Source: Cristatella mucedo | Lineage: Eukaryota > Bryozoa > Phylactolaemata > Cristatellidae | DNA: 64,000 nt | Direction: 5' to 3' | Assembly (NCBI GenBank): GCA_009760855.2 | Contig: WPIO01000187.1 | Span: forward strand, 69,501 to 133,500 | Shown here: one piece after another, positions 39,513 through 52,373 of the stretch | How positions within the stretch are numbered: the stretch's first letter is position 1 | Layout: every line of letters starts with the position of its first letter | Program-made: the position numbers and the translations under genes | Notes under the pieces: model-generated | Told to the model about the DNA's origin: nothing | The model's input: only the letters and a program-made list of their open reading frames with translations | Databases searched by the model: none

Positions 39513-41082
39513 AGCAGCTGCAGCAGAGGCAGCAAGCAGCAGAGGCAGCAGCATGTGCTTGCCCTCTGGCTATTTATGCACCCCAATCAAAGCTACCAGC
39601 ATTGCCCAGCTATGAGGCAGGTCGAACGACCAGCTCGGGGCCAGTACTTGTGCCAGTGGCAGTCACCACTCGGTCTTTGCTGTGTGCTCCTAAAGGTGGC
39701 ACCCAGCACTAAACAGAGACACTGGGCTCGGCAAAGTGGCCTCGTACACGATGAGACTTGTCGCCAATTTTTTTTTTATAAGAGATGAACAACAGCTATG
39801 TCGGCAGCACTTAAAAACGGTTTCTGAGCATAGTCAGATTGACTCACAATATTGCAACATCTGCAGCCCAGCTGCCAGATCGAGAGCCGGAAGTAACGAC
39901 CGAGTCTGGCATCCTGATTGAGGTGAGCTTGCCAGCTGCAACTGCACACAGCAAGTAGATGGACTGCAACTGCACACAGCAAGCAGCTGCCCAAATGGGT
40001 GAACTGTTGTGAATATCTCTTGCTTTCGAGGTCACCGATTCAACTCTCGAGAATGGCACGACATATATTCTTCTCTTTTAGCTCTACGATTTCCTTTTGA
40101 TGGCACTTTATAAACACGTCTGACAATTTAGCCATTATGATGCCCAAGGGTGAGGTGTTTGCTTTTAACGACCGAGCTCGACGGCTGGCGACTGCAGCCG
40201 GTATTTGTAATTCGCCTGCATAAAGATGAAGTTCTCTGAGATCGCTAAACAAATGAAAAGACCAATGGCATGCATGTTGTGCAATCACATTCTAAAGTCA
40301 AGGCATGAGAACTTCACTGCACTACCAATATACCAGTGTCTCCTGCTGCTGGCTTTGCTAGCAGCTGCCATGACAAATAGCAGCGAGAGAGGTCATCGCA
40401 CAAATAGAGCTGACTGACTGACTGACTGACAAACTAGATGTAGACACTGACAGACTGACGAATCAAAGACTGACCAACTAGGTGGCAAGACAGCAAACTG
40501 TGGCGATTGCACATGAAAAACACATTTGCATACGCAGCCCAAGCACGTGCGCTTTACGAACACGGCACTGCAAGGCATTCCGACAAGAGCAAAGTGGGGG
40601 AAAGCTAGTCGGGAGGGGGGCTGCTGCTGCTATGCGAACTGCTGCCTGCTAAAGAACAGTGACAATATACTGACCTTGGACATCGCCACAGTTGTTTCTG
40701 ACCCGGGCAGGCTGTCCGACGTCCCCAGACTTTTGTCGCTGGCTACAAAAAGAAGAGTCGGTCGCTGTTCCCTCTTGCATGACGGCTCTGGACTGCTGCT
40801 CGCACTGGAGCACTTTTCTGCTTCAGCTGCCGCCGCTGCTGTTGCTGCTACCCCAGCAGGCACGAGCAGGACTTTGGCCGTAGAGTGAGAAAAGCGACGG
40901 CAACGTCCGTGGCACTGATTGGCACACAGAGGCTCGGACACGGCACTGCGCTCACGGGGCTGCTGCTGCCACGGATGACGTGACGAGCAAGGAGAGGGGC
41001 AAGGCATGATGCAGGCACACAGAGTCAGCACCGCGACGGCACAGCCAAGGACCAGCAGCCACCTGGCTGGGTAAGAAATTAC
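39513..41082. other. Interval without recognised gene
   Basis: Short frames overlap on both strands; the longest are 133 aa minus (40,630-41,031) and 132 aa plus (39,314-39,712, starting in repeats). A (gact)n run lies at 40,410-40,430. No known family is seen. Confidence 0.45.
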
Positions 41083-42130
41083 TCAATCGAGACGATCGAA
41101 AAGCCAGCGCCGAAGGAACTTGAATCGGCTGTCACGTGGCCTAAGGAAGCAGGCCAATGGCCAACCATGGTTGAATGCTGTACACAGCTGAGATGAGCCA
41201 GCGACCGAAAAGGTAAACGGCCACGGTGCCGGGCTCGGGATGCAAAGCAAGCAGCACTTCGAGTACCAGAAAGGGCAGAATCGATGGCAGCAGCGCAACC
41301 AGAAGCATCAGCAGATGTACTTGCAGCAGCCAGCAGTGTGGAGACAGAGTGAGAGACAGTTCCAAGAACTGCATGGAAGGGGGTAAGCGATCATGTTCCG
41401 CCTCTAGCAATGGCCAATATCAGTGAGCTCCGTGCATTCTGTACGTATGAACATGCACACAGTTTATTCTTTCCTCCGTCTTTAAGTGCTGTACTTAAGC
41501 CCAGTGAATTTCATTGGGCACTACACTAGCACCATGCCTCCGGGTACTGACCAATAGCAAACAGTTCAAACTGACCACCAGGTTTCCAATAATGACTGCC
41601 GACAACAGCTGCACGATTCGGATTTCTCAATCTAGGGTAGCCTTGGAAGTCAGCTCACCAAACCGTCGAATCGCCAGTAAAGTAGACAACGATGGCACAC
41701 GGGTAGCCACTGACAGTCGTGTGAGGTGCAGAGAAAGGGTGGAGCAGCCGATCGAAGGAGGTGAATCGCCCCTTTCGTCATGCACGGGGCTAGCAGCAGC
41801 ACGTCCAACCAGCACAGCCCTAGCACAGCCAGCACCCATGCTTCAAGTATCCGTGGTAGCTAGGATAGCATTATGAACCACCGGATACGACAAGATCAAG
41901 TTAGAGGAAGCAACAGATGGCAGCATACGAAGGAGTGGCATGTAGCAGCTTTGGTCTGGAGTGACTCGGCAATGAGTATGCAGCTAGGTGTGACAAAACC
42001 ATTGAAAGGCAGTAAGCTACTGTACAAGAGTGACTGCACCGGCACTATAATGACCCAAACAAGAACCAACTACAGCCACAGGCATGGCATAGAGGCAACC
42101 AGCAGCCACATAGACAGGACAGAATATGAC
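41083..42130 (-). other. Possible decayed 7-transmembrane receptor fragment
   Basis: Minus-strand frames in sequence order give hydrophobic blocks with GPCR-like features: LAVLGLCWLDVLLLAPCM (Trp and Pro placed as in TM4), AVIIGNLVVSLNCLLLVSTR (GN..V as in TM1), LLMLLVALLPSILPFLVLEV (TM6-like Pro) and VYLFGRWLISAVYSIQPWLA (TM7-like). The last is followed one frame away by RFKFLRRWLF, like helix 8. Stops and frame changes separate them and the order is not that of a whole receptor. It could be a pseudogene, an exon set I cannot join, or coincidence in Leu-rich translations. Confidence 0.22.
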
Positions 42131-42155
42131 TGGGATGAGAATGGAATTAAAAAAC

Positions 42156-42424
<269 letters not shown>

Positions 42425-42563
42425 TAGTGTTTTTTTTAATCCATTCTCGTCCCACTCATATTCAGTTCTGTCTTTTTTGCAAGCAGCTGTCGGTTTTTGC
42501 AAGCTAATCTGATAATATAAATAAAGAAATTGACACGGGAATTTTACATAGCATTCCTGGAAC

Positions 42564-42565
<2 letters not shown>

Positions 42566-42599
<34 letters not shown>

Positions 42600-42622
42600 G
42601 AGAGAGAAAGAGGGAGGAAGGG
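42566..42622 (+). repeat. (GA)n microsatellite
   Basis: A gagaga run of about 30 bases continues as ggggagagagaaagagggag. Confidence 0.93.
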
Positions 42623-42724
42623 AGTCTAAGTGCTTACTTTGCATACAGAAAGGAAATAATGACAAATCGTATAACATCAGACCAGTTAATGGAGTTGATC
42701 AAGAACCTATAGAAACCATTGGTA

Positions 42725-42999
42725 GGCATCTACTCACTTCTCCTGCTGCCGACTGTCTAGCACGTCCTTTCGAGCCGTCCTAGTTAGCTACTTCCATGCT
42801 ACTCATGTCCTCGGCTGCCTTCAAGACTCAGCTATGCTTCTCACTTTCTATTTGCTGTGTGAGATTAAGTCTGTCGGCTACCACATGCATGCTAAAAGCT
42901 GCCTAGGCTGTGAGTGTGCTACAGAAAGTTCTCCTGCATAACTCCCACTCAATCTGTGTGGCTTTGAGGAGCTACAGAGGGCAACATATTGCATTACAT
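42725..42999 (+). mobile_element. LINE family B 3' UTR/tail, diverged
   Basis: The block order is tactcacttctcctgctgcc, tatgcttctcactttctatt, gtctgtcggctaccacatgc, tgcataactcccactcaatc and agaggg..acatattgcattacat, as in family B, with many substitutions. Confidence 0.75.
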
Positions 43000-43831
43000 A
43001 AGTACTTGGCAATGCAAAGGCTGCACCTTGACAGTCAATCAAAGTTCTGATGGAGTACACTCGTGCAAGTAGAGAGTTAGGAATCGCCAAGGGTTACCTT
43101 TCACTACCTTTAAAGTTATTCGCGAAAAATATCCAAGTTTAAGCCTCAAACCACTAAGCAGTAAAGCATGGATGGTGGCATGATTATCCCTCCCAAAATT
43201 CAAGCCCAAAGGCATTAGTGGCTGCAAAATACTGGCACCAGACCAAGGCAGCCATAGACTGACATAAAAGATTTGCAACAGCCACACGTGAGAGGTCCTG
43301 CAGTACAGCAAGGTGAGCTGTGCAGTAGATACCACCCGAACAGCACAGTTCCAAATGCTAAGGTCGCAGAACATGACCTCCTTAATTAAGATCGGCTGTA
43401 CTTCTGCAGGTAGACATACAGCATTATTATTATTAGCATATTAATCATACCACCGAGTTCTCTAGTGCAACCAAAGCAGTACATAGCCGTGAGGCCGGCT
43501 GTGCATTTTCTGTAACCAGCAATGAACACAGCTGGGACTGCCTAAGAAGGCAATTGGCAGAAGGGCAGGACAATGGGTAAGCACGTGACCTGCTGCTCTG
43601 CCATATGCTGCTGTATTCTATGTTGAGCAAGTAACCTTCGCACGAGCTCCTGTGTGCTCATGCTAGGCAGCAAGTGATAGCTGCAATGATAAGCCACTCA
43701 GCCAGTGGCATATCAAATTAAACCCCCGCAGATGGCATGCCAGTGATGCAAGTGAGAGCCTACACCACTATCTTCGTAGCTCCCAAAAACCTGTGAGAAT
43801 AAATAAGTGAGATCAAGCAAAGACCGAATCG

Positions 43832-43836
<5 letters not shown>

Positions 43837-43886
<50 letters not shown>
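43837..43886 (+). repeat. (AT)n, extension of SINE-1 tail
   Basis: About 50 bases of AT directly adjoin the 3' end of the minus-strand SINE-1 at 43,887, so the tract lies where the SINE tail would be. Confidence 0.95.
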
Positions 43887-43889
<3 letters not shown>

Positions 43890-44021
43890 CATTTGTATAG
43901 CGCCCCAAGGGAACTTAATCTCTATTCAGGCGCTTCACATATGCCTCGGTGCTCGAGCCCACGACCTCAGCGAGACCTTGGTAGGGGCGAGCACCTTAAC
44001 CGCTGGACCAAACCAGCTCAG
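43887..44021 (-). mobile_element. SINE-1, well preserved
   Basis: On the minus strand: ctggtttggtccagcggtta (A-box), aggtgctcgcccctaccaag, gaggtcgtgggctcgagcac (B-box), catatgtgaagcgcctgaat, agagattaagttcccttggg and gcgctatacaaatgaatt. This is the best copy for deriving the family. Confidence 0.88.
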
Positions 44022-44669
44022 GGGCATCTCTAGTTTTCATGCTGCTGCCAGAGACCTCAATATGACAGAGCTATAAGATATTTCTCTACTCATTCTGACC
44101 AGCTAACCATGCATAGCTGAGGCACCATGCAGCAGCTGGCCTGCTGAATGATGACAGGTGTCACCAATCTAAGGGAAATCATGAACCACTGCCCAAAATG
44201 ATGCATGAAAAACCGGGCTAAACGACTGCAGACAGACAAGACAGACAGCTATAGGGTCTAGGGATGCTCAGCACGAGGAGCCTTGACCTCGAGTCCTTGT
44301 TGCTAGGCCTCGACTGCAACAAGCAGGTCACCTGCTGCTAAACGACTAAATTGGGCTAGGCAGCAGCAAGTAGGAGCAACGACCTCGCGAGCATTACCTG
44401 CACTCTGAGCACAGAAGAAGGGCAGAGAAACTCGGCCTCTCCACCCAGGCTCTGTGCACATAGACAAACAGAGGCACGCCCCCACACGTGTATGTACCCA
44501 CACGTGTATGCACTCGAGTGGGGGGCCCACGAATGCATGCGAGAGCATGCACCACGACGGCTGTTTGGTTTAAGCCAACTAACGCGATGCAACGATGCCT
44601 CCCACAGCTGACACACGATCAAAGCATGTCGTCACCACGGACAAGAAGAGAGTGGAATCCAAGCAAAGG

Positions 44670-44674
44670 TGGTG

Positions 44675-44706
<32 letters not shown>

Positions 44707-44741
44707 TGTGTGTGTGTGTGTGTGTGCGTGTGTGTGTGAGT
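44670..44741 (+). repeat. (GT)n/(GC)n microsatellite
   Basis: A gtgtgtgtgc run is followed by gtgcgtgcgtgcgtgc and gtgtgtgt again. Confidence 0.93.
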
Positions 44742-45253
44742 GATACACCACACCAGCCAGGACACACGTTGCTTGCGCCTCAGAGAAAGGCTGATCCAAC
44801 AGTAATAGGGACCAATAGCAGAGCTGATGCAGTGGAAAAGCTCTTTAAAGGCTTAAAGTAACCATGGAGAGTTGCCAGTGACAGTAGCTGGAGAAGTCCA
44901 CGACCACGGGTGCACGATGGACTCGCGACTTGTCGCACAAAGGAATCACTGGTGATATGATCACGGCATGAATTTTAGATCAGTGCTGACGACATGCCTG
45001 CAGCAAACGAGTGAAACCAGTAAGACTGGAAAGTCACAAGATATTTATGCCATTATTGCTCGAAGGGTTGGAGTGAGGAGCAGAGTAAATTCTGCTTGCT
45101 AGCACCAGGCTCCGACGCCCGAGTCTGCACAGTTCCTGAAACCAGAGATGCGCAGCGGTTAAGAATCAGATGACTTTAACGACTATGGACGCTGGGTATA
45201 AAGCTATCTAGACACAGAAACAAAATCGTACAGCTCAGGATAACACTGATCGA

Positions 45254-45366
45254 TTCAATCATGCTCCCTTTACAGCATATGTAAATTGCCTAAAAAGAAA
45301 TTAAGTTCTCTGAGAGTGATAAGCAAATGTACTATTCTTATTCTTATTATTATTATTATTATTATT
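45254..45366 (+). mobile_element. LINE A / SINE-1 3' tail
   Basis: It reads tacagcatatgtaaattgcc, taaaaagaaattaagttctc and tgagagtgataagcaaatgt, then (CTT/ATT)n. Confidence 0.75.
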
Positions 45367-45974
45367 AACATCACCTTTAGTGGGTGCTAGCTGACAGAAC
45401 ATTGCGCATCAGTGTGTTCCCTTTTTCGACCTGCAAGGGCTAGGAGGAACAAGGGTCCGTCATGACGAGCCGAATAAACATCGGTCCCTTGGCTTTGCCG
45501 ACCATTTGTCGATAGTCGGCTTGAGGTGCAGCCCAGCTTATTTTATCAAAGGTGCGCACATGTGAGAGACCGTGTGAGATAGGCCACATTTTCTCTCCAT
45601 GCTGTGCCACATCGCATCGACTAAATGATATGCATAGCACAGGGAAGCGCACTCTCCCCTACCCCAGTCTTTATAGTCCAGCTTCAAACCGATCCTCCTA
45701 TCACACTGAGCCTCATTCCCAAAAGCGCAAAGAAAGAAAGAGAACCCATGGCTAGAGATGCTATAGACGGCCCCTTGCATAAGCAGAAGCAACAGCATTA
45801 CAGTTTATCACCCAACGATGCAGTGTCTTGCATCTACTTGCTACAGTGCCACTTGTGTCTGGCACATGGCAAGCCGAGCCGATGCAGGCACTAACTCCAA
45901 CAGGAAAACGCAGGCAAACCCAGTCAGTGGGTCAGGCCTGGTGCAGCACCAAGTCTGCAAGTCTGCCTGATTGT

Positions 45975-46125
45975 GACAGCCCAGAAAGTAAGGAGCTTGA
46001 TCTTCACGACTCAGATGGCGGGTTCGAGTCATGCAGTGGGCGATCCTTTATTGCCAACTGCAAGTGGTTTGAACCATTAAGGCTCTTCACTCGCTTTAAA
46101 AATCAGGCTCTTAAATCAGCTAATT
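45975..46125 (+). mobile_element. SINE-2
   Basis: It contains gtaaggagcttgatcttcac, ggcgggttcgagtcatgcag (B-box), tgggcgatcctttattgcca, actgcaagtggtttgaacca and ttaaggctcttcactcgctt. It is nearly identical in layout to 39,176-39,330. Confidence 0.82.
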
Positions 46126-46775
46126 CAGACTGCAGAGAGTTCCAAGCTCTGGACACCATGGATGACGTGTTAAGAATTGCAATGGCAGGAGATCTGTGCA
46201 GGGGGTAATCTCATCCCCTGCACATATATGGCATAAACACGTTGGACAGGTTTTCTTAAACACGTCGACGTGTCAATGTAAAGTACATGCACAGTATATT
46301 AATGATGTGTATCTTTGCATGAAACCCGAAAAAAAGATTGCAGGCTGCAGTACTTATTATTCCTGACAGATTTCTCCAACTCACTCACGGCCGAAGCGGC
46401 CATCAGTCCGCACAATAGGCCGTCTATATATAAGCTGTTAGCATTCAAGGGCAATACGTAGCACCAGATCTTGAGAGCAGCTGAAAACAGAAACCAGCAA
46501 AGTTTCCATTGTGCAATTGCACCGACACGTGGTGCATCGAGAGGCAAAAGCCTATGCTGAATACCTGGCCAAACGCAAGCAGAGAAGTGTAACTGATTAA
46601 TCTAACACACCGATGCATTCGAGTAACCAGGAGCAGAGCAATAGCTGTAGCTACCAACAGTTATCTATATAACACTGCTTTGGGCTAACAGGCTACCAGA
46701 GGATTCATATTCAAGCACTTACACACAAACCACACAGTATCATCGTCATCGGACTGATCTCACTGAAGTCACTAG

Positions 46776-46893
46776 GCTTTTTTTACAGCATATGTAAAGT
46801 GCCTAAAAAGGCAGTTCATTTCTCCGAGGCACTACACATATATTGCATTATTATTATTATTATCATTATTATTACTATTATCACTATTATTAA
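46776..46893 (+). mobile_element. LINE A / SINE-1 3' tail
   Basis: It reads tacagcatatgtaaagtgcc, taaaaaggcagttcatttct and ccgaggcactacacatatat, then a (TTA)n run with TCA interruptions. Confidence 0.75.
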
Positions 46894-48714
46894 GAGGTAA
46901 GGGTAGCAAAAGTTTTCTTAGGGATTGGCAGGTCTCTCGAATCGGCCACTCAAGTGCTAGCAGACGAGACACGAATTTGCACACAAGTGGCCTCTACACC
47001 GGGACAATGAGCAAAAGTCTGTGGACCCTCCAAGTCTCCCAATGCCCCACTCTCCCATCTCTTCCCCATCATATGCTCACTCTCCTGCAGGCCGTGAGGA
47101 CATGACTAAACAGTCACCAGTCGGCTGATTGCAATGCGACCAGGTCAGGGTGCCCCCTCTCAGCCTCGAACCCTCCTCGCTCCCGCCAAGGGCCTGGGTA
47201 CAGCCTAAAGCAGAAAGCCAGGCTGTAAGTGCTATACAAAGTATCTCAAGCTACTCTAACACTTTATCAAAGTAAAGCTGGAATCCAGCTACACTGCTAG
47301 AAGGCCAAGGTGCTCTGCTTTAGCAATGCTGTTGCTGCTGCTGCTGTGCTGCTGCTGCTGTGCTGCTGCTGCTGCTCTGCTGCTGCCACATCTGATCACA
47401 CCTGCTGTCATCACAGCGCACATCCCCACAGAAACGGCTGTGGCGAAAGTACCACTCCCAAGACTTGACCAAGTAACATATACGAGTCCATTCAGAAAGC
47501 ATTCTGGACTGCAGATGCAAATTTAGTGCTAGCCAATGTCTGCATATCCAGCATCAGTAAGAGATCCACAATATCTTGTATGACCCTCCAGACGACCAAA
47601 GATTCACGGAGTCATTTCATGTAACATACCCAACTCATGATGCAATTCAATGGTCAGGCATAACAGAACACCCCCACCAGTGGGAACTTCTGATACTACC
47701 AGTTTGCATAAGTTCATAAGTTTTGCAAATGTTCATAAGTTTTTGCATTCCTTTGTTTCCTAGGTGCGTACCATGATGGCTATCCTCAGCATAAGGCAAG
47801 TGAGTGCATTCTTGGCTTTCTTACACAACTTAGACAAAGGAACAGCAAAACAAGCAAACTAGCAAGTCTATTCCTTGCTTTAGGGCTGCTCACCACTAGC
47901 GAGTGAGAGCACAATAACGCACGGTGTTACCATTACACAGTCACCGAGCCGATTTGCCCACACTTTCATGGTGTGCCAAATGGGGTGTGTGTGTGTGTGT
48001 GTATGTGCATGAACTGGCAGCTATCTGCTTGCCATAGGACAGTGGAAAATAGCAATCAGTAGTTACAGCACGATGACAGCAAGCCTTAGGGGAGGTGGGG
48101 TTTAAGTGATTTAAGCCATTTACTCGGATGATACACTGCAGCCATCTATGATTCACTCAGTGCACATGTGCGGCAGTCTGAGCCGAGGATTAAAAACAAA
48201 ACATCAGAATGAGCAGGCTATTTTCAGCTGGGGAAAGAACAGATCGGAGCCCTGGCTTGACCAGGACCCCTCACCATGGCACCAATAATTGTAAGCCCAC
48301 CTACAGAATAGTACATGAGGGCCAGAGACATGGCAGACACACACACACTGCCGAGCTGGTATTCTTACATAAAGTGAACTTGTCCAAAGCATGCTTCTGC
48401 AAAGCCACACAACAGTGGACAACGATGCTTACAAAGCAAAATGATCTTGGACTTTTCGATCATGGATAAAGTGGCACTGCTGTGAGGCAACAAGCTGCAC
48501 ACTGCAAGATCAGGAATCATACTCCTACATATCCACAAGCGAGCCTCTGTGAGGTGGCAGCCACTGCTGCCGTCACACGTTGCCCAAAAAAAGAACGAAA
48601 TTCGACCAGACTATGCATGAACCGTGCAAGCCTGATCATATGCTCTGCGAAATACTGGCAGCTAAAAAAACTTCGAGCCACTGATGTGCAATGACAAGTT
48701 ACTATATCATACGG
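46894..48714. other. Interval without recognised gene
   Basis: No frame above 100 aa. It holds a (CTG)-rich block (listed) and a short (GT)n at 47,983-48,000. Confidence 0.45.
47324..47388 (+). repeat. (CTG)n with tgtgctg interruptions
   Basis: Three blocks of about five CTG units separated by tgctgtg; Leu/Cys or Gln frames on either strand are by-products. Confidence 0.9.
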
Positions 48715-48830
48715 TATCATAATAATAATAACACATTTGTATAGCACCCTCGCATAGCTGAATCTCTTTCCAGGCACTTAACAGATGGTGTACAGAAAGG
48801 ATTGCCAAATGATTGGTGGTAACATCCTGT
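48715..48830 (-). mobile_element. LINE A 3' tail with UTR
   Basis: It reads aataataataacacatttgt, atagcaccctcgcatagctg and aatctctttccaggcactta followed by gccaaatgattggtggtaac, the complement of the family A UTR. Confidence 0.75.
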
Positions 48831-48983
48831 GTCACTGCTACCACAGCTCAGATGTCACACAGCATTGGACGTGGCTAGCACAGGCTGTGTCATCCCGTGG
48901 CTGCCACACTGAGCGAATCCACCCACAGACTTTGATTCCTTTCCATTCGCTTGCAACCTCGTCCCTCCCCTCATGCACATATG

Positions 48984-48989
<6 letters not shown>

Positions 48990-49054
<65 letters not shown>

Positions 49055-49116
49055 ACTCTTTCTTTCTTTCTCTCTCTCCCTCTTTACTCGCTCTCTCTTA
49101 CTCGCTCTCTCTTACT

Positions 49117-49187
<71 letters not shown>

Positions 49188-49190
49188 ACT
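48990..49190 (+). repeat. Two (TC)n tracts
   Basis: TC tracts at 48,990-49,051 and 49,122-49,182 are joined by ttactcgctctctct-type sequence. Confidence 0.95.
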
Positions 49191-49379
49191 CCCTCTCTCG
49201 AACGAACGAACGAAACAAATAAACGAGAAAGCGAGCGAATGAACACATGCAAGAAAAATGACTGACAATCCTGCTTTCCTGGAAACTAGCACGGCTAGAG
49301 TCAGTGACGATTAGCCTACTTCTCTACGGCCCTACGTTCATGTACATTGCTTATCGAACCGTGAGCTTCACAGCTAATG

Positions 49380-51660
49380 ATGCATTTCGACTGAAAGAAG
49401 CTTTTGGACAGCGAGTGCAGTCTCTCTTACTGCTGACGCTGCTTCGTCAGCATTCGGGATCCGCTGACTGCTCACACTGATACCGGCCCGCAGTCCCAGT
49501 GAGAGGGGGTAAGCACGCACAAACGCACGACACCCCCGCAATTGCAGTACCCGACGGCACTGGCTCAGGAAGCCGCGTGCTGTTTCTTTCCACATTATTA
49601 TTGAGCGGGTTGAGCTCTTTTGTGGTAACTCCTCAGTGAAAACGGGCTCAAGCCTGCTTTAACGGCAGCTGGCTGACCTAACCAACCAACAGAATGCCGC
49701 CGTGCCGCGACGGCTCTCGCAAAGTCGCGACACGACATTGACATATGTGCGGCCGCTAAACGATTCGCTGAAAAGGGATACAAACTGCCCTAGCGTGAAG
49801 CCCGATTGAACGCTAAAAGAAAACTGCCGTTCTTCGAGTGGGGGAGCCCGGGTGCTGGCACTTCTTTGCTAAGAGAACTGAGGTCCGACGGACGCAATCG
49901 GCCGACCGACGCCGGCGCGCCTAACTTAAGACGCGCACCGAGACAGCGAGCGTCCCTTTCGCTGTGGAGGGGCGCGCGAGGTTCGGACACATATGGGTTG
50001 CGCGAACGTCACCACGAGTTGCTCACCGGACGCAGTGCTGACAGCGCTTGGCTTCATCCTGGATGCGGCAGCCCTCGACATCGGCAGACTTCATCGGGGA
50101 CTAAGTCAACTTTTTCGGTCACGGAGGCTTGTCGCTCCGGCGCATGTAGTGATAGCGCAGACAGAGCTCCGTAGCCGTAGCGCTACGCGGACGAGTCAGT
50201 ACCACACGGAGTCACGGCGAGACAGCTCGGCTTCCGCCGCCGCCGCTATTAGTCCGCGCCGTCAGCGCCCCAGCTGATCGAACGAAAGCAATTTGATTCG
50301 CTGAGTCTGTAGGACCGAGCTCAGGGTCACGACCGCGCGCGATCTCATTGGTTGTCCTAGCGATGGCGGGGCGCGGCAATCGCCTCCCGGAAACCCAGGG
50401 CGGCGGCTTTTCTCCCATAAAAGAAAAGAACGCTAACAATACTGCGACTTTAATTGTCTGATGGGCAGATTGTTCAAATATAGACAGCGCCGACCGCGCC
50501 GGATGTTGCAGCACTGGCACGCGGCCAGGCGGATTATTACTGGCGCGACGCGGTTTGGAGCGACGAGGTCGCCGTTTGGCGCGTCCGACTCGATAATCGT
50601 TTTCAGGCTAGCCCCAGTGGGACACCAACTTATGAATACAATGGAAAATATCGGATAGACTTTCAGATTTTGCACGGATGAAGGCCGGCGCCGCCAGTAG
50701 CCCGTAATAAGAAAATCAATAGCGGCCATTGTCTTGACCGAAAACGCAGCCCGCCGGGGGCGAAGCGATCAACCTGCGAACATCGCGAATAGCGGCTGCG
50801 AGCTGCGCGCACGCCTCGGTCTTTCCGTATTTCCTCTCGAACCTAGCGCCGCCTAGCGGCCGAGCCTAACTGAGCAATCCTAATGGAGGCCGGAAGCGCG
50901 ATGAGTGAGCGAAGAATCAAGTCGAGAGCGGTCCTGCGGTCCGATTGAACGGACGACAAGTTGGCGCCCTTCTCGGCTTTGGGGACGGACGCGCGAGCGC
51001 AGACAGAGAGACGCGGCGCAGGGACGAATGGCTGACAGGTGACAGGGAAGGTGCCCCAGGCGGCACCTTCCCTGTCACCCGCGGTGCTCCTAGAGCGTGA
51101 GAGCGGGCCGGGTGCAGGGTCCAGCCGGCGACGATGGGCGGCGCCGGCGGCGCCGGGGGCAAAGCTCCAGCGCTAGACCAGAGCGATCCTTCAGAATGAC
51201 CATTCGGAATGATTCCAGGATGACCGTTCAGAGTGACCATTCAGAATGACACCAGAATGACGATTCAGCCTAGAATGAACCAAAATGGCGCGCCTTTAGC
51301 GTCTCCTTCGTAGCGAGGTTGCGGCCGCCGCAGGAACTCGATTTTCAAGGCCGAGTATCCGGGGATCACTTCAATCCGCAGCCCAAACGCGTTCTTGACG
51401 GAAAATACGGCGACGGGTCACCACGTCAGATGCGTCTTTGACTTGAAGACCGGCCGGAGACGAGTGACGCGGCTGAGCGCGGAAAGCGTTTCGAAAGTTC
51501 GCGCGGGAAGCCGAGACTCTTCACCGCTATGTGCGTATGAGTCGCGGGCACGACTCATGCACGCATAACGATGAAGAGTCGCATGGGGTGCGAGTGCGGT
51601 TGGGGTAAGGGTGCGCGGGCTCGGCACGAAGCGATCGCTTAGCGCCGCAGCAAAGCGATG
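49380..51660. promoter_or_regulatory. CpG-rich interval, candidate promoter region
   Basis: CpG density rises sharply here compared with the rest of the left two thirds, with many cgcg, gcgcg and ccgcc words. An ETS-like ccggaag lies at 50,890-50,896 and a YY1-like aaatggcg at 51,282. It is upstream of all found TRPM exons, so a minus-strand TRPM start is plausible, as is a divergent unrecognised gene. No TATA box or initiator stands out. Frames of 90-120 aa here have no known domain. Confidence 0.35.
51038..51079. repeat. Perfect 18-bp inverted repeat, 6-base loop
   Basis: ggtgacagggaaggtgcc (51,038-51,055) faces its exact complement at 51,062-51,079 across ccaggc. RNA from either strand would fold into a strong hairpin. 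It lies in the CpG-rich interval. Confidence 0.9.
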
Positions 51661-51924
51661 ACTCTCTCTCTCTCTCTTTCTCGCTCTTTTTTCTTCAGCA
51701 CCTGCTCAAAGCGCCGAGTACGGTCGCGTTAGGAGAAAGCCCCATTCCGCCCGATGAGTTCTCATCGCGATTGCGATTTGTTGGACTCGCTGTGCATCGC
51801 TTGGATTGCACCGAGACTGCGGTCTTAAGTTTTATTTCAGGTTTAAGGTTTTATCAGTTTATCGTTTATACGAGGTGATGTTTCAATGAGTTGATTTTTT
51901 AATGGGGTATGAGTGCATATGCCT

Positions 51925-51926
51925 GC

Positions 51927-51970
<44 letters not shown>

Positions 51971-52067
51971 ATGTATATGAGAGTGGGTGGATTATATATA
52001 TATATATATATATGGATATATATATATATATAATCGTCCTCTCCGCCCACTCACATATATACCCACT

Positions 52068-52147
<80 letters not shown>

Positions 52148-52183
52148 TGGCTATATATGTGAGTGGGCGGTGCGGAGAGGACG
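51925..52183. repeat. AT/GT microsatellite with inverted flanks
   Basis: (AT)n(GT)n at 51,926-51,971, a second (AT)n at 51,993-52,032, then arms cgtcctctccgcccactcac (52,035) and the complementary gtgagtgggcgg...cggagaggacg at 52,160-52,183. The arms surround (AT)n(GT)n and differ by a 5-base indel and one substitution. Confidence 0.85.
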
Positions 52184-52373
52184 GGTCACGACCTGTCGAG
52201 CTGCCAGCCCAAATGCACAGTTGCTCTCGGGTGCGAATGTGTTTCTGTATCGTCGCTTACGTCGCTGTCGGGGGCGGGTCAGACTAGTCAGACTAGACGG
52301 GTCAGACTACAGGCTCGTCGGCCTCATCGGCCTCGTCCAGCCTGTGGAAGAAGACATTAGCAATTGGATGCTG

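Noticed and set aside
49806-50277. 122-aa and 94-aa plus ORFs in the CpG-rich block
   Set aside because: GC-rich DNA has few stops, and no domain or conserved motif is visible. They are kept only as part of the candidate promoter region.
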